From Niabella pedocola (GTDB lineage Bacteria; Bacteroidota; Bacteroidia; Chitinophagales; Chitinophagaceae): a DNA stretch of 64,000 bases. Position numbers and translations under genes: made by a program. The notes under the pieces are model-generated. The model was not told the origin of the DNA and searched no databases. It was given only the letters and a program-made list of their open reading frames with translations. Below, one piece after another: positions 1 through 7,431 of the stretch. How positions within the stretch are numbered: position 1 is the first letter of the stretch; every line of letters starts with the position of its first letter. Location of the stretch: NCBI RefSeq assembly GCF_021044425.1, contig NZ_JAJNEC010000005.1:558001-622000 (forward strand), in the 5' to 3' direction.

Positions 1-177
1 CTATTACAGTGCAACGGCATTTATGGCGCTGAACTGCGGCTGCTGTTATTATAAAAAAAATACAGGATCTTGCAATCGCTTTCATACACGGTTTCTTAAC
101 CAACCCTAAAGATTCGCTTTTTTCCTTAGGAACGGCTGTAGAATTCGACTATAATGATGTAGGATTTTGTTACCGTA
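1..177. other. Window edge, no gene seen
   Basis: I see no coding frame, RNA gene or clear terminator in this stretch downstream of the first minus-strand gene. It is A/T-rich and may contain the promoter region of something beyond the window. Confidence 0.4.
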
Positions 178-939
178 TTAATTCCTGGTTATTTTTCCGG
201 GATCATTCAACAAAACTGTTGCTTCCTTAAATACGGTTAGTACCGCCTCCGGTGTTTCCCGGGTGCCCAGCCTGTTTATAGAAACCACATACCGGTACAA
301 CCCGTTTGCAAACGTAATGGTATGATTTCCGCCGCTTCCCTGTGCTTCAAAAACGCCGTTATATAATACCAGGTCCGCATCTTTCTTTGCGCTCTTCAAA
401 CTCCAGCATGCATAGCGCCACTGACCACCGGCCAGCTCATCGATCCGGATCCGGTAGTGCTTTGTAATGATCCTATACAGGGGTGTAGCCAATTGTTGCA
501 GGGAAGACGGAAGCTGTTGTTTATCTTTTTGTATGGCCCTTTCCAGGAGTACCTTTTCTTTTTCTGACTGGTAGTTAATGGCGGTAATACCGCCTGCATC
601 ATCCATCCAGAGTGCCCCATTATCCAGCATCAGGCCTCTCCAGCCCACGACCGACCAATCATCCGTTTTTGACCGCGCAATCCGGCGCAGCAATTCCCCG
701 TCAAAGATCGTATCAAAACGGGCCAGCATTTCCGCCTTGTTTTTTACATCGGACAGCGGATAGGTTCTTCTTAAGGGATACACAACCATAGCGGCAATCT
801 GCCGTTTATCACCGGCGCTGGCTGCCCGGATCAATTTATCTACAATCAACCGCTGCCCATCACTCAATCCGTTCGACTGCGCATACAGTGCCTGCGATAC
901 CATTGTAAACAGCCATAAAAGAATGATGTGGTATTTCAT
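178..939 (-). CDS. Secreted protein of unknown function
   Basis: This 253-residue protein begins with a clear Sec signal peptide (MKYHIILLWLFTMVSQALYA, cleavage after about residue 20), so it is exported to the periplasm or beyond. The mature part is soluble, with no lipobox or membrane segment. Residues 25-110 look like an alpha/beta fold ending in a W-rGl-ldnGalWmDd stretch, vaguely reminiscent of NTF2-like secreted proteins, but I do not recognise a family. It is divergent from the dienelactone hydrolase gene, with about 200 bp between them. No partner gene lies downstream within the window. Confidence 0.7.
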   Translation of the reverse strand: MKYHIILLWLFTMVSQALYAQSNGLSDGQRLIVDKLIRAASAGDKRQIAAMVVYPLRRTYPLSDVKNKAEMLARFDTIFDGELLRRIARSKTDDWSVVGWRGLMLDNGALWMDDAGGITAINYQSEKEKVLLERAIQKDKQQLPSSLQQLATPLYRIITKHYRIRIDELAGGQWRYACWSLKSAKKDADLVLYNGVFEAQGSGGNHTITFANGLYRYVVSINRLGTRETPEAVLTVFKEATVLLNDPGKITRN

Positions 940-1139
940 ATGGTCAAGTTAAAAAAAATCAGCGGAAGACCGGCGCATAAAGCCGCCTGTTTGCGAAAAT
1001 GCATAATACCCGAGTCTTTTGCGCGTTTCCGGCCACTGCAGCTTAAAACAGCAGGCCCTGCGGAGCGTAAAAAAAAACAACTAAATTTGGAAAGCGTCTG
1101 TATCTGCAATATTCATTTTCCCACTTCAAAAACAGCAAT

Positions 1140-2027
1140 ATGAACCCCATCAAAAAAGAAGATATCCGCCAGGAAGTATTTGATCTTTATGATGATTATG
1201 CGCATAACCGGCTCGACCGGAGAAGCTTTGTGCAACGCCTCTCCGCCTATGCCATTGGCGGGCTCACGGTTCCGGCGCTTATGAGTTTTTTAATGCCGGA
1301 TTATGTAACCACCGCAGAGGTAAAACCGGAGGATAACCGGGTAAAAACAACCTACATCCATTACCCTTCGCCTAAGGGCGGCGGCTCTATAAAGGCCTTG
1401 CTGGCATGGCCGGAGGGATTGAAAAAGAAAACCGGTGGTATTGTAGTGGTACACGAAAACCGCGGCCTGAACCCGTATATAGAAGACGTGGCGCGGAGAG
1501 CGGCCCTGGAGGGTTTTATAGCCCTTGCGCCCGATGCGCTAACTCCGCTTGGTGGCTATCCCGGCAATGATGACGAGGGACGTACGCTTCAGGCCAGGCG
1601 CAATAAAGAGGAGATGCTGGAAGACTTTATTGCTGCCGCAGCTTATTTAAAAACACAACCGGATTGTAACGGAAAAGTGGGCGTAGTGGGGTTTTGTTTT
1701 GGCGGATGGGTTGCCAATATGATGGCGGTACGGATGCCCGGTTTATCAGCCGCTGTTCCCTTCTATGGCACGCAGCCCGCTGCGGATGAGGTATCCCATA
1801 TACAAGCCCCCCTGCTATTACATTTTGGCGCACTGGATACCCGTGTTAACGAGGGATGGCCCGCTTATGAAGCAGCGCTGAAAAGCCATCATAAAAAGTA
1901 TACGGCGTATATCTATGCCAACGCCAATCATGGGTTTCATAACAATACCACCCCGCGTTTTGATAAAGCAGCGGCGGATCTGGCCTGGCAACGAACGATC
2001 GATTTTTTTAAGAAGCAGTTGCTATGA
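1140..2027 (+). CDS. Dienelactone hydrolase family protein
   Basis: This is a 295-residue alpha/beta hydrolase of the dienelactone hydrolase family (PF01738 type), which cleaves enol-lactones or related esters. The nucleophile is Cys186 in the GFCFGG elbow, as usual for this family. A D-T-R-V stretch and the late NHGFHN motif supply the probable acid and catalytic His. Residues 25-50 carry a RRSFVQRL-type segment followed by a hydrophobic run (AIGGLTVPALMSFLM), a Tat-like leader that is typical of the longer bacterial versions, so it may be exported. A TAAATTTG box at 1082-1089 fits a -7 element. The natural substrate is unknown. Confidence 0.9.
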   Translation: MNPIKKEDIRQEVFDLYDDYAHNRLDRRSFVQRLSAYAIGGLTVPALMSFLMPDYVTTAEVKPEDNRVKTTYIHYPSPKGGGSIKALLAWPEGLKKKTGGIVVVHENRGLNPYIEDVARRAALEGFIALAPDALTPLGGYPGNDDEGRTLQARRNKEEMLEDFIAAAAYLKTQPDCNGKVGVVGFCFGGWVANMMAVRMPGLSAAVPFYGTQPAADEVSHIQAPLLLHFGALDTRVNEGWPAYEAALKSHHKKYTAYIYANANHGFHNNTTPRFDKAAADLAWQRTIDFFKKQLL

Positions 2028-2040
2028 GCTAAATAAACCC

Positions 2041-2130
2041 TGCCTGGGCACTCCTGCGCCCGGTAGCAGGCTTTGTCTGCCGGAATAAATTCCGGAGTTG
2101 TAAAAAGTGGGTCCGGCCGGTGGCAGGCCA
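2041..2130 (+). repeat. REP-like dispersed repeat, copy A
   Basis: The copy contains a near-palindromic core CCGGAATAAATTCCGG at 2080-2095, preceded by GCAGGCTTTGTCTG and followed by a poly-A stretch and GGCCGGTGGC. The same order of blocks (CCGGAATAAATTC, then TTnTAAA, then GGCCGnTGGC) recurs in the copy at 3284-3380. It overlaps the untranslated end of the hydrolase gene and the region just before the GH43 start. Confidence 0.5.
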
Positions 2131-2172
2131 TCATTGGTATTACTTTTGAGGGATTACCGGAAAGCAGGCACT

Positions 2173-3057
2173 ATGCAACATTCCGGCAATCCCATTATCC
2201 GGCATAAATTTACCGCAGATCCCACTGCACTGGTATTTAACGACAGGATCTATTTATACACCGGACACGATGAAGCGCCGCCCGGTACCGAAGCCTATGT
2301 TATGCACGACTGGTGTTGTTTTTCTTCTGATGATCTGCTGCACTGGGAAGAGCACACGGATGTATTAAAAGCAACCGACTTCAGCTGGGCCTCCGGCGGA
2401 GCCTATGCCACCAGCATTATTCAACGGAATGGCCGTTTTTACTGGTATGCAGCGGTAAACCATAAAACCATCAGCGGTTCGGCCATTGGCGTAGCGGTAT
2501 CATCCACTCCAACCGGAAAATTTGAAGACCCGCTGCAGGCCGCACTCATTACCCGCGATATGCTGCCGCCAACAGATAATGAAAAGATCAACCTGGATCC
2601 TTCCGTAATCGTTGACGATGATGGTATGGCATACATCTTTTGGGGTAATAAAACCTGCCACTATGCAGCACTGCAGGACAACCTGCTGGGTATCGCCGGT
2701 ACCATAAAAACGCTGCCCCTCCCCGGTTTTGAAGAAGGCGCCCATATCCATAAGCGAAACGGGTGGTATTATTTATCTTACGGCTACGGGATGCCGGAAA
2801 AAGTAGCCTATGCGATGAGCCGCAGTATCCACGGCCCATGGGATTTTAAAGGCATCCTTAACGAGCTGGCCGGCAATTGTGCCACCAACCGGCCCTGCAT
2901 CATTGACTTTAGGGAGTGTTCCTATTTTTTTTATCACAACGGCGGATTGAAGGATGGCGGCAGTCACCGCAGGTCGGTTTGTGTGAACGAGCTGTTTTAC
3001 AACGAGAACGGTACGATGCAGCGGGTTATTATGACTTCTGAAGGGGTAATGGTTTAG
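2173..3057 (+). CDS. Glycoside hydrolase family 43 protein
   Basis: This is a 294-residue five-bladed propeller enzyme of family GH43, the family of beta-xylosidases and alpha-L-arabinofuranosidases. The three expected acidic residues are visible: Asp in HKFTADPTAL near the start (general base), Asp in NLDPSVIVDDDG (pKa modulator) and Glu in FEEGAHIHKRNGWYYL (general acid). There is no signal peptide, so it is likely cytoplasmic and acts on imported oligosaccharides. I chose ATG 2173 because the propeller begins directly after it; the 22 codons upstream (from an alternative start at 2107) fall in the REP-like repeat and read as non-coding. The exact sugar specificity cannot be told. Confidence 0.9.
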   Translation: MQHSGNPIIRHKFTADPTALVFNDRIYLYTGHDEAPPGTEAYVMHDWCCFSSDDLLHWEEHTDVLKATDFSWASGGAYATSIIQRNGRFYWYAAVNHKTISGSAIGVAVSSTPTGKFEDPLQAALITRDMLPPTDNEKINLDPSVIVDDDGMAYIFWGNKTCHYAALQDNLLGIAGTIKTLPLPGFEEGAHIHKRNGWYYLSYGYGMPEKVAYAMSRSIHGPWDFKGILNELAGNCATNRPCIIDFRECSYFFYHNGGLKDGGSHRRSVCVNELFYNENGTMQRVIMTSEGVMV

Positions 3058-3134
3058 ACCGGGCGTCCTGTTCCTTTGTAAACTTGTAACAGGACTAACA
3101 CCACCCAGCTGTCAACTTTTTTCAGGACGAAGCA

Positions 3135-3177
3135 ATCTGTGGCATCATTTTTTGTTGCAAAAAAAAATGCCACAGAT
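3135..3177. terminator. Hairpin downstream of GH43 gene
   Basis: An 11-bp perfect inverted repeat, ATCTGTGGCAT at 3135-3145 and ATGCCACAGAT at 3167-3177, encloses a T-run and an A-run that can themselves pair (TTTTTTG with CAAAAAA). It begins 78 bp after the GH43 stop and probably ends that transcript. It lacks a T-tract right after the stem, so it could equally stabilise the 3' end. Confidence 0.5.
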
Positions 3178-3283
3178 AATTATGTTACAAATTTGTTGCA
3201 ACTTTCAAAATAACAAGCAATACTGCAACAGACAGTAGCGGCAGGTTCTCCAAGCTATCAGTGGAACAAGGCAGCATCCAATA

Positions 3284-3353
3284 AGCCGTTCCTACGGCAC
3301 TCTGTACTCCCATAACATGGGCCTGCCTCCGGAATAAATTCAGGATTTTTAAA
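3284..3353 (+). repeat. REP-like dispersed repeat, copy B
   Basis: The copy reads CCGTTCCTACGGCACT, then CCCATAACATGGG (small hairpin), then CCGGAATAAATTCAGG and a TTTTTAAA tail. The first half matches copy C (CCGTTCCTATAGCCCT, then CCATAGCATGGGCT) and the second half matches copy A. Mosaic similarity of this kind suggests degenerate members of one family. Confidence 0.5.
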
Positions 3354-3497
3354 GCATGATCAGGCCGATGGCCTTATGCAAATAAATGGTGATATGCAGG
3401 TTCATAAAGTGTGCGTGCCGTATCCGGCCATGGATGCAGCATGCATGTATTGAGAGACCTGGGAGACCGATGCGGCAAGGGAGTACTGTATAAACCG

Positions 3498-3570
3498 TTC
3501 CTATAGCCCTTTCCGCTCCATAGCATGGGCTGTACCCCGGACTCATCTGCGGTCTTACACAGAAAGCCGC
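3498..3570 (+). repeat. REP-like dispersed repeat, copy C
   Basis: Starts with AACCGTTCCTATAGCCC, followed by CTCCATAGCATGGGCT and an eroded CCCCGGACTCATCTGCGG core. It aligns with copy B at about 150-200 bp distance. No ORF or transposase lies nearby. Confidence 0.45.
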
Positions 3571-3613
3571 GGCCGGTAACATCAAATTTGATGAATCATC
3601 TTAATTTTACCCC

Positions 3614-4015
3614 ATGACCTTTTATCAACAGGAGATCAACCGGATCCGGGAAAACTGTTATTCAAACGAGACACACCTGATGGCGGTGATACGTACCCGG
3701 CGTTTTATCAATGCCCATTTTGAAAAAGAGCTGAACCTGCAACAACTGGCGCAGGCCGGCCTTACTTCAAAATTTCACCTGCTGCGGCTTTTTAAAAGGT
3801 ATTACGGCCAAACGCCCAAGCAATACCTCACGCATAAGCGCATTGCACAATCCATCATCTGTCTTAAAAAAGGCATGACAGTGACCGATACCTGCTTTTC
3901 GGTGGGCTTTGAATGCCCCAGCTCCTTCAGCACCCTGTTTAAACAGAAAACAGGACTGCCGCCGGCGGCATTTCAAAAAAAGCAATTTCTACAAAGTACG
4001 CCGGACGGCGTTTAA
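3614..4015 (+). CDS. AraC family regulator, DNA-binding domain only (first copy)
   Basis: This is a 133-residue protein consisting almost only of the two helix-turn-helix motifs of the AraC/XylS domain (about residues 25-125). Signature parts are FHLLRLFKRYYGQTPKQYLTHKRI in the first half and DTCFSVGFECPSSFSTLFKQKTG in the second. It lacks the usual sensor domain, so its effector, if any, is not evident. The gene leads the first AraC-VOC pair, with the VOC gene starting 35 bp downstream. It is clearly paralogous to the gene at 4579. A TAATTTTA box at 3602-3609 lies only 4 bp before the ATG, hinting at a nearly leaderless message. Confidence 0.88.
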   Translation: MTFYQQEINRIRENCYSNETHLMAVIRTRRFINAHFEKELNLQQLAQAGLTSKFHLLRLFKRYYGQTPKQYLTHKRIAQSIICLKKGMTVTDTCFSVGFECPSSFSTLFKQKTGLPPAAFQKKQFLQSTPDGV

Positions 4016-4050
4016 GGAATTTGCTGCTTTAATTTTAAACCGCAAAAAAA

Positions 4051-4446
4051 ATGAGAGTAAAAGTGATCAGCATCCCCGTGCAGGACCAGCAAACAGCGCT
4101 GGATTTTTATACCGGCAAACTGGGCTTCGTAAAAAAGCATGATGTGCCCCTTACCGGCAACGACCGCTGGCTTACAGTGGTATCTAAAGAAGAACCGGAC
4201 GGCGCGGAAATATTGCTGGAACCCAGTCCTAACCACCTGGAAGCGGCCGGTACCTACCAGAAAGCATTGTACAACGCCGGTATTCCCTATACCCAGTTTG
4301 ATGTAGACGACGTGGACGAAACCTACCGGCAACTGACCGCGCTCGGTGTTGCGTTCAGCGTAACGCCTACCGAAATGGGCACCGTAAAGATTGCCGTGCT
4401 TGATGATACCTGCGGCAATCATATACAACTGGTGGAAATGCTGTAG
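4051..4446 (+). CDS. VOC superfamily (glyoxalase/bleomycin resistance-like) protein, first copy
   Basis: This 131-residue protein has the paired beta-alpha-beta-beta-beta modules of the vicinal oxygen chelate fold (residues 1-57 and 70-130), recognisable by VISIPVQDQQTALDFYTGKLGF at the start and VLDDTCGNHIQLVEML at the end. Such proteins act as glyoxalases, dioxygenases or drug-binding proteins, and this subgroup has no assigned substrate. It follows the first AraC gene and has a sister at 5082 behind the second AraC gene. A TAATTTTA box is at 4030-4037, 13 bp before the start. Confidence 0.88.
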   Translation: MRVKVISIPVQDQQTALDFYTGKLGFVKKHDVPLTGNDRWLTVVSKEEPDGAEILLEPSPNHLEAAGTYQKALYNAGIPYTQFDVDDVDETYRQLTALGVAFSVTPTEMGTVKIAVLDDTCGNHIQLVEML

Positions 4447-4578
4447 CCGTACTCATTCCTTTGCCTGTGAAGGCTTCGTGCAAAAAGGAACACGCTGCCG
4501 GGTTGGTTTGTGCCGGGCAACTGCGGTAAATTGAGCCGATACCCGTAATTTTAAGGTGCAAACACCGGTTTACACAAA

Positions 4579-5034
4579 ATGAGCACAACACAGGAATATC
4601 CAAAGGTTTATTTGTATCGCAGGATCGTACAGGCAAAATTATTTATCGATGCCCACTATGCCGATAAGATCGACCTGGACAATATTTCCGACGAGGCATT
4701 TTTCTCGAAGTTTCATTTTATACGTCTTTTTAAAACCGTATATGGCAAAACACCGCATCAGTATTTAAAAGCCACCCGCATCGAAAAAGCCAAGCAATTA
4801 CTGCGGGAAGGCCAATCCGTATCGGATGCCTGTTTTGGGGTGGGGTTCGACAGCCTGAGCTCTTTCAGCGGATTGTTTAAACGGGCCGTGGGGCAATCCG
4901 CCTCCGTCTATGCGGCACACCACCAGCTCAACAGGGAGCAAAAAGCCCATACCCCCCTGGCTTTTGTACCCGGTTGTTATGCGTACCAGCACGGCTGGAC
5001 AGAAAATAGCAATTTTGAAGAAACAGACCCGTAA
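4579..5034 (+). CDS. AraC family regulator, DNA-binding domain only (second copy)
   Basis: This 151-residue protein is again just an AraC-type tandem helix-turn-helix domain (about residues 18-115), with FHFIRLFKTVYGKTPHQYLKATRI and DACFGVGFDSLSSFSGLFKRAVG. It aligns along its length with the gene at 3614 but has a longer C-terminal tail (about 35 residues) without known motif. It precedes the second VOC gene by 47 bp. A TAATTTTA box lies at 4546-4553. The AraC-VOC order suggests it controls the neighbouring VOC gene, which is inference. Confidence 0.88.
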   Translation: MSTTQEYPKVYLYRRIVQAKLFIDAHYADKIDLDNISDEAFFSKFHFIRLFKTVYGKTPHQYLKATRIEKAKQLLREGQSVSDACFGVGFDSLSSFSGLFKRAVGQSASVYAAHHQLNREQKAHTPLAFVPGCYAYQHGWTENSNFEETDP

Positions 5035-5081
5035 CGGACTCGCTAATTTTACTTTCGTTAATAACCACTAAAACGAAAGAT

Positions 5082-5510
5082 ATGATTACAAAAATGACCG
5101 TTACCAACATCCACGTCCTGGACCAGGACAGTGCCTATGACTTTTATGTAAATAAACTGGGCTTTACCCTGGTGGATGATATCCCCATGGGACCAGACAC
5201 CAGATGGCTTACCGTATCGCCGCCGGAACAGCCAGACCTGCAGCTGGTGCTCTTTCCTGTTAAAGTAAGCAAGATGTTTCCGAAAGAAACCGCGGATGCG
5301 CTGATCAAACTGATCAAACAGGGCATCTTTGGCTGTGGTGTGCTTACCTGCAACGACATCTTTGCCACGTACGAGGAACTGAAGGCCAAGGGCGTTGAAT
5401 TTATAAAGCCGCCCACCAAAGAGTTTTATGGAACCGAAGCCCTTTTTAAAGACGACTCCGGCAACTATTTTTCGCTTCAGCCCCTGAATAATTTTGACGC
5501 GCAGCCATAG
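5082..5510 (+). CDS. VOC superfamily protein, second copy
   Basis: This 142-residue VOC-fold protein starts MITKMTVTNIHVLDQDSAYDFYVNKLGF and ends KDDSGNYFSLQPLNNF, the two halves of the fold. It is related to the gene at 4051 but has a roughly 10-residue longer middle, with SKMFPKETADALIKLIKQGIFG forming an extra helical piece. It is placed 70 bp before the DUF1569 gene and may be cotranscribed with it. A TAATTTTACTTTCG stretch at 5044-5057 contains two possible -7 boxes. The substrate is unknown. Confidence 0.88.
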   Translation: MITKMTVTNIHVLDQDSAYDFYVNKLGFTLVDDIPMGPDTRWLTVSPPEQPDLQLVLFPVKVSKMFPKETADALIKLIKQGIFGCGVLTCNDIFATYEELKAKGVEFIKPPTKEFYGTEALFKDDSGNYFSLQPLNNFDAQP

Positions 5511-5580
5511 CCGCCCATTTTCCACGCGGGATCTTCATCACCTATTAAACAACCTTATTATAAACATAAAAACGAGCACA

Positions 5581-6039
5581 ATGAAAACCGTATTTGATCA
5601 AAAAGTAAGAGACGAGCTGCTGAGCCGTATTCAGGAGCTGCATGAAAACAGCAAGGCCCAATGGGGCAAAATGGATGTGGTGCAAATGGCCAGGCACTGC
5701 AACAAATGGAACAACTGGGTACTGGGCAAAGGAAGCTATAGCAATCATGTATACAAACAGGGCCTTTTGGGAAAGATCTTTGGTAAAATGGCGCTGCGCA
5801 GCAATACCAAAAATGAAAAACCCATGGGTAAGAATATGCCGGCGGGTGCGTTTGTAATAAAGGAAACAGGGGGCAATCTGGAAACGGAGAAAGCCCAGTG
5901 GGCCCAGTTGGTGGGTGCATACGCCCACCATTCGAACGACCGCTTTATACATGACTTTTTTGGAAAAATGACCAGGGAACAGATCGGGATCTTTGTGTAT
6001 AAACACCTCGATCATCACCTGCGGCAATTCAGTGCCTAG
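5581..6039 (+). CDS. DUF1569 domain protein (DinB-like fold)
   Basis: This is a 152-residue protein of the DUF1569 type, related to four-helix DinB/YfiT-like proteins. Typical features are the early WGKMDVVQMARHCNKW motif with its His, the central KNMPAGAF segment and the terminal FVYKHLDHHLRQF motif, which supplies the His residues of a possible metal site. I chose ATG 5581; an upstream frame opening at 5494 would overlap the previous gene and lacks family similarity. The family has no proven activity. It forms the end of the AraC-VOC block. Confidence 0.85.
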   Translation: MKTVFDQKVRDELLSRIQELHENSKAQWGKMDVVQMARHCNKWNNWVLGKGSYSNHVYKQGLLGKIFGKMALRSNTKNEKPMGKNMPAGAFVIKETGGNLETEKAQWAQLVGAYAHHSNDRFIHDFFGKMTREQIGIFVYKHLDHHLRQFSA

Positions 6040-6218
6040 CGCTAAGGGAAAACAGCTTATCCAAGCCTCTGTTATCCTTCCGGTTTCAGGTATTTGAATA
6101 ACACCGGCCCGTTCTCCCCGGCAACATCTGCCACTCCTACTCCTGCCAGCCTTGCTGCAACGATCCGGATCCATATATTCTCCCCGTTTTTTTATATATT
6201 GCTGCTTTCTTCTGCCCC

Positions 6219-6800
6219 ATGCATCCATTGATACAGCATATCCAGAAAATAACGGAACATCAAGCGGTTGATGCAATACCGATCCTGTCTTTTTTTGAAG
6301 AACGTTCTTTTCCCAAAAAGGCGATGCTGCAGGAAGAAGACAAGTACTGCCATTCGTATTTTTTTGTTATCCGGGGCTGTCTGCGCTTATTTTTCACGGA
6401 TCGCAACGGGATCGAACAAACAATGCAATTTGCTTTGGAGAACTGGTGGATGACCGACCTGGACGCGTTCCGCCTTGGGCGAACATCCGCTTATACCATC
6501 CAGGCGCTGGAACCAACCGAGGTATTGACCATCGATGCAAAGAACTACGTCCGGCTGCTGGAAGAAATTCCGCTGATGGAAAACTATTTCCGCCGGGTAT
6601 ATGAGCGGGCTTATGCAGCATCACTGCTCCGGGTGCAGATGATTTCACGGATGCCCAAGAATGAGTTTTATGCACTGTTTGAATCTAAATATCCGGACTT
6701 TATGCAGCGGGTACCCCAAAAGATCCTGGCTTCATTTCTCGGTTTTACACCAGAATACCTGAGCGAACTGCGTAAAAAGAGAATTGAAAAAAAACAATGA
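6219..6800 (+). CDS. Crp/Fnr family transcriptional regulator (first of pair)
   Basis: This 193-residue protein has an N-terminal cyclic-nucleotide-binding-like beta roll (about residues 25-115, including FFVIRGCLRLFF and FALENWWMTDLDAF) and a short C-terminal winged helix (RVPQKILASFLGFTPEYLSELRKK, about residues 165-188). The W-W-M-T-D motif marks the Bacteroidota subgroup that does not bind cAMP in the classical way, as far as known. Its stop overlaps the start of the next gene (ATGATGA), so the two are translationally coupled. Confidence 0.9.
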   Translation: MHPLIQHIQKITEHQAVDAIPILSFFEERSFPKKAMLQEEDKYCHSYFFVIRGCLRLFFTDRNGIEQTMQFALENWWMTDLDAFRLGRTSAYTIQALEPTEVLTIDAKNYVRLLEEIPLMENYFRRVYERAYAASLLRVQMISRMPKNEFYALFESKYPDFMQRVPQKILASFLGFTPEYLSELRKKRIEKKQ

Positions 6801-7372
6801 TGACCGATCAGTTATTTCTTCACATCCGGCGGTTACTTCCGGAAGCCGTAATACCGCAGACCGAAATTGCTTCCTTTTTTCAAGCCCGCCTCATAAAAAA
6901 AGAACAATTACTTTTAAAAGAAGCGGAACCCTGTACGCATATTTATTTTGTGAATAAGGGTTGCCTGTATCTTTTTTATCACCAGCAAAACCGGAAGGCC
7001 GTCATTCATTTTGCACTGGAGCATTGGTGGCTCACGGATTATAAAAGCTTTTGTGATGAACAACCCGCGGTATATTCGATAGCGGCTGTTGAAGACACCG
7101 AGGTCCTCAGCATCAGCCGTAAGGATTACGAAACGCTTTTACAATCCTTCCCGGTGATGGCGCTGTATTTTAATAAAATTCATGAACGGGCATACGGTGC
7201 AGCACTGTTCAAACAAAAGACCTATGCCACGTTATCCAAAGAAGCTTTCTACCGGTACTTCCGCACTACCTACCCTGCGGTTATAGCACGTATCCCAAAC
7301 GAGCTGTTTGCATCCTATATGGGAGTGTCACCGGAAGAATTGCGTGTGTTACAGGAGGCCTTCATTTCTTAA
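6797..7372 (+). CDS. Crp/Fnr-like protein with eroded DNA-binding helix (second of pair)
   Basis: This 191-residue protein is a paralogue of the upstream gene over its full length: YFVNKGCLYLFY, FALEHWWLTDYKSF and FNKIHERAYGAALFKQK all align. The C-terminal helix region (RIPNELFASYMGVSPEELRVLQ) ends four residues later and lacks the basic RKKR residues found in the first copy. DNA binding could be weak or lost, and it may act as a partner subunit. Two ATG codons are possible, at 6797 and 6800; the first gives the 4-bp overlap. Confidence 0.88.
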   Translation: MMTDQLFLHIRRLLPEAVIPQTEIASFFQARLIKKEQLLLKEAEPCTHIYFVNKGCLYLFYHQQNRKAVIHFALEHWWLTDYKSFCDEQPAVYSIAAVEDTEVLSISRKDYETLLQSFPVMALYFNKIHERAYGAALFKQKTYATLSKEAFYRYFRTTYPAVIARIPNELFASYMGVSPEELRVLQEAFIS

Positions 7373-7404
7373 ACCAGCTTAAGTTTTCCGGTACAGACAT
7401 CTTT

Positions 7405-7412
7405 CATCTTTG
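7405..7412 (+). promoter_or_regulatory. Possible -7 box for the NmrA-like gene
   Basis: CATCTTTG followed by CAATAC lies 19 bp before the ATG at 7432 and differs from TAnnTTTG at one position. A TTTT element about 17 bp further upstream is only a weak -33 match. Confidence 0.3.
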
Positions 7413-7431
7413 CAATACAAAAAAACACAAG

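Larger units (their letters stand above)
3058..3613. other. Long non-coding interval (556 bp)
   Basis: No gene is seen between the GH43 and AraC genes. The interval contains a strong hairpin at 3135-3177 and two decayed repeat copies (3284-3353 and 3498-3570). The rest shows stop codons in all frames and no RNA gene signature. Confidence 0.6.

Noticed and set aside
928..1143. 71-codon open frame between the first two genes
   Set aside because: It has no motif, overlaps both neighbours, and fills a promoter region.
5545..6276. 243-codon open frame on the - strand
   Set aside because: It is antisense to the DUF1569 gene and the start of the Crp gene; those are clearly real.
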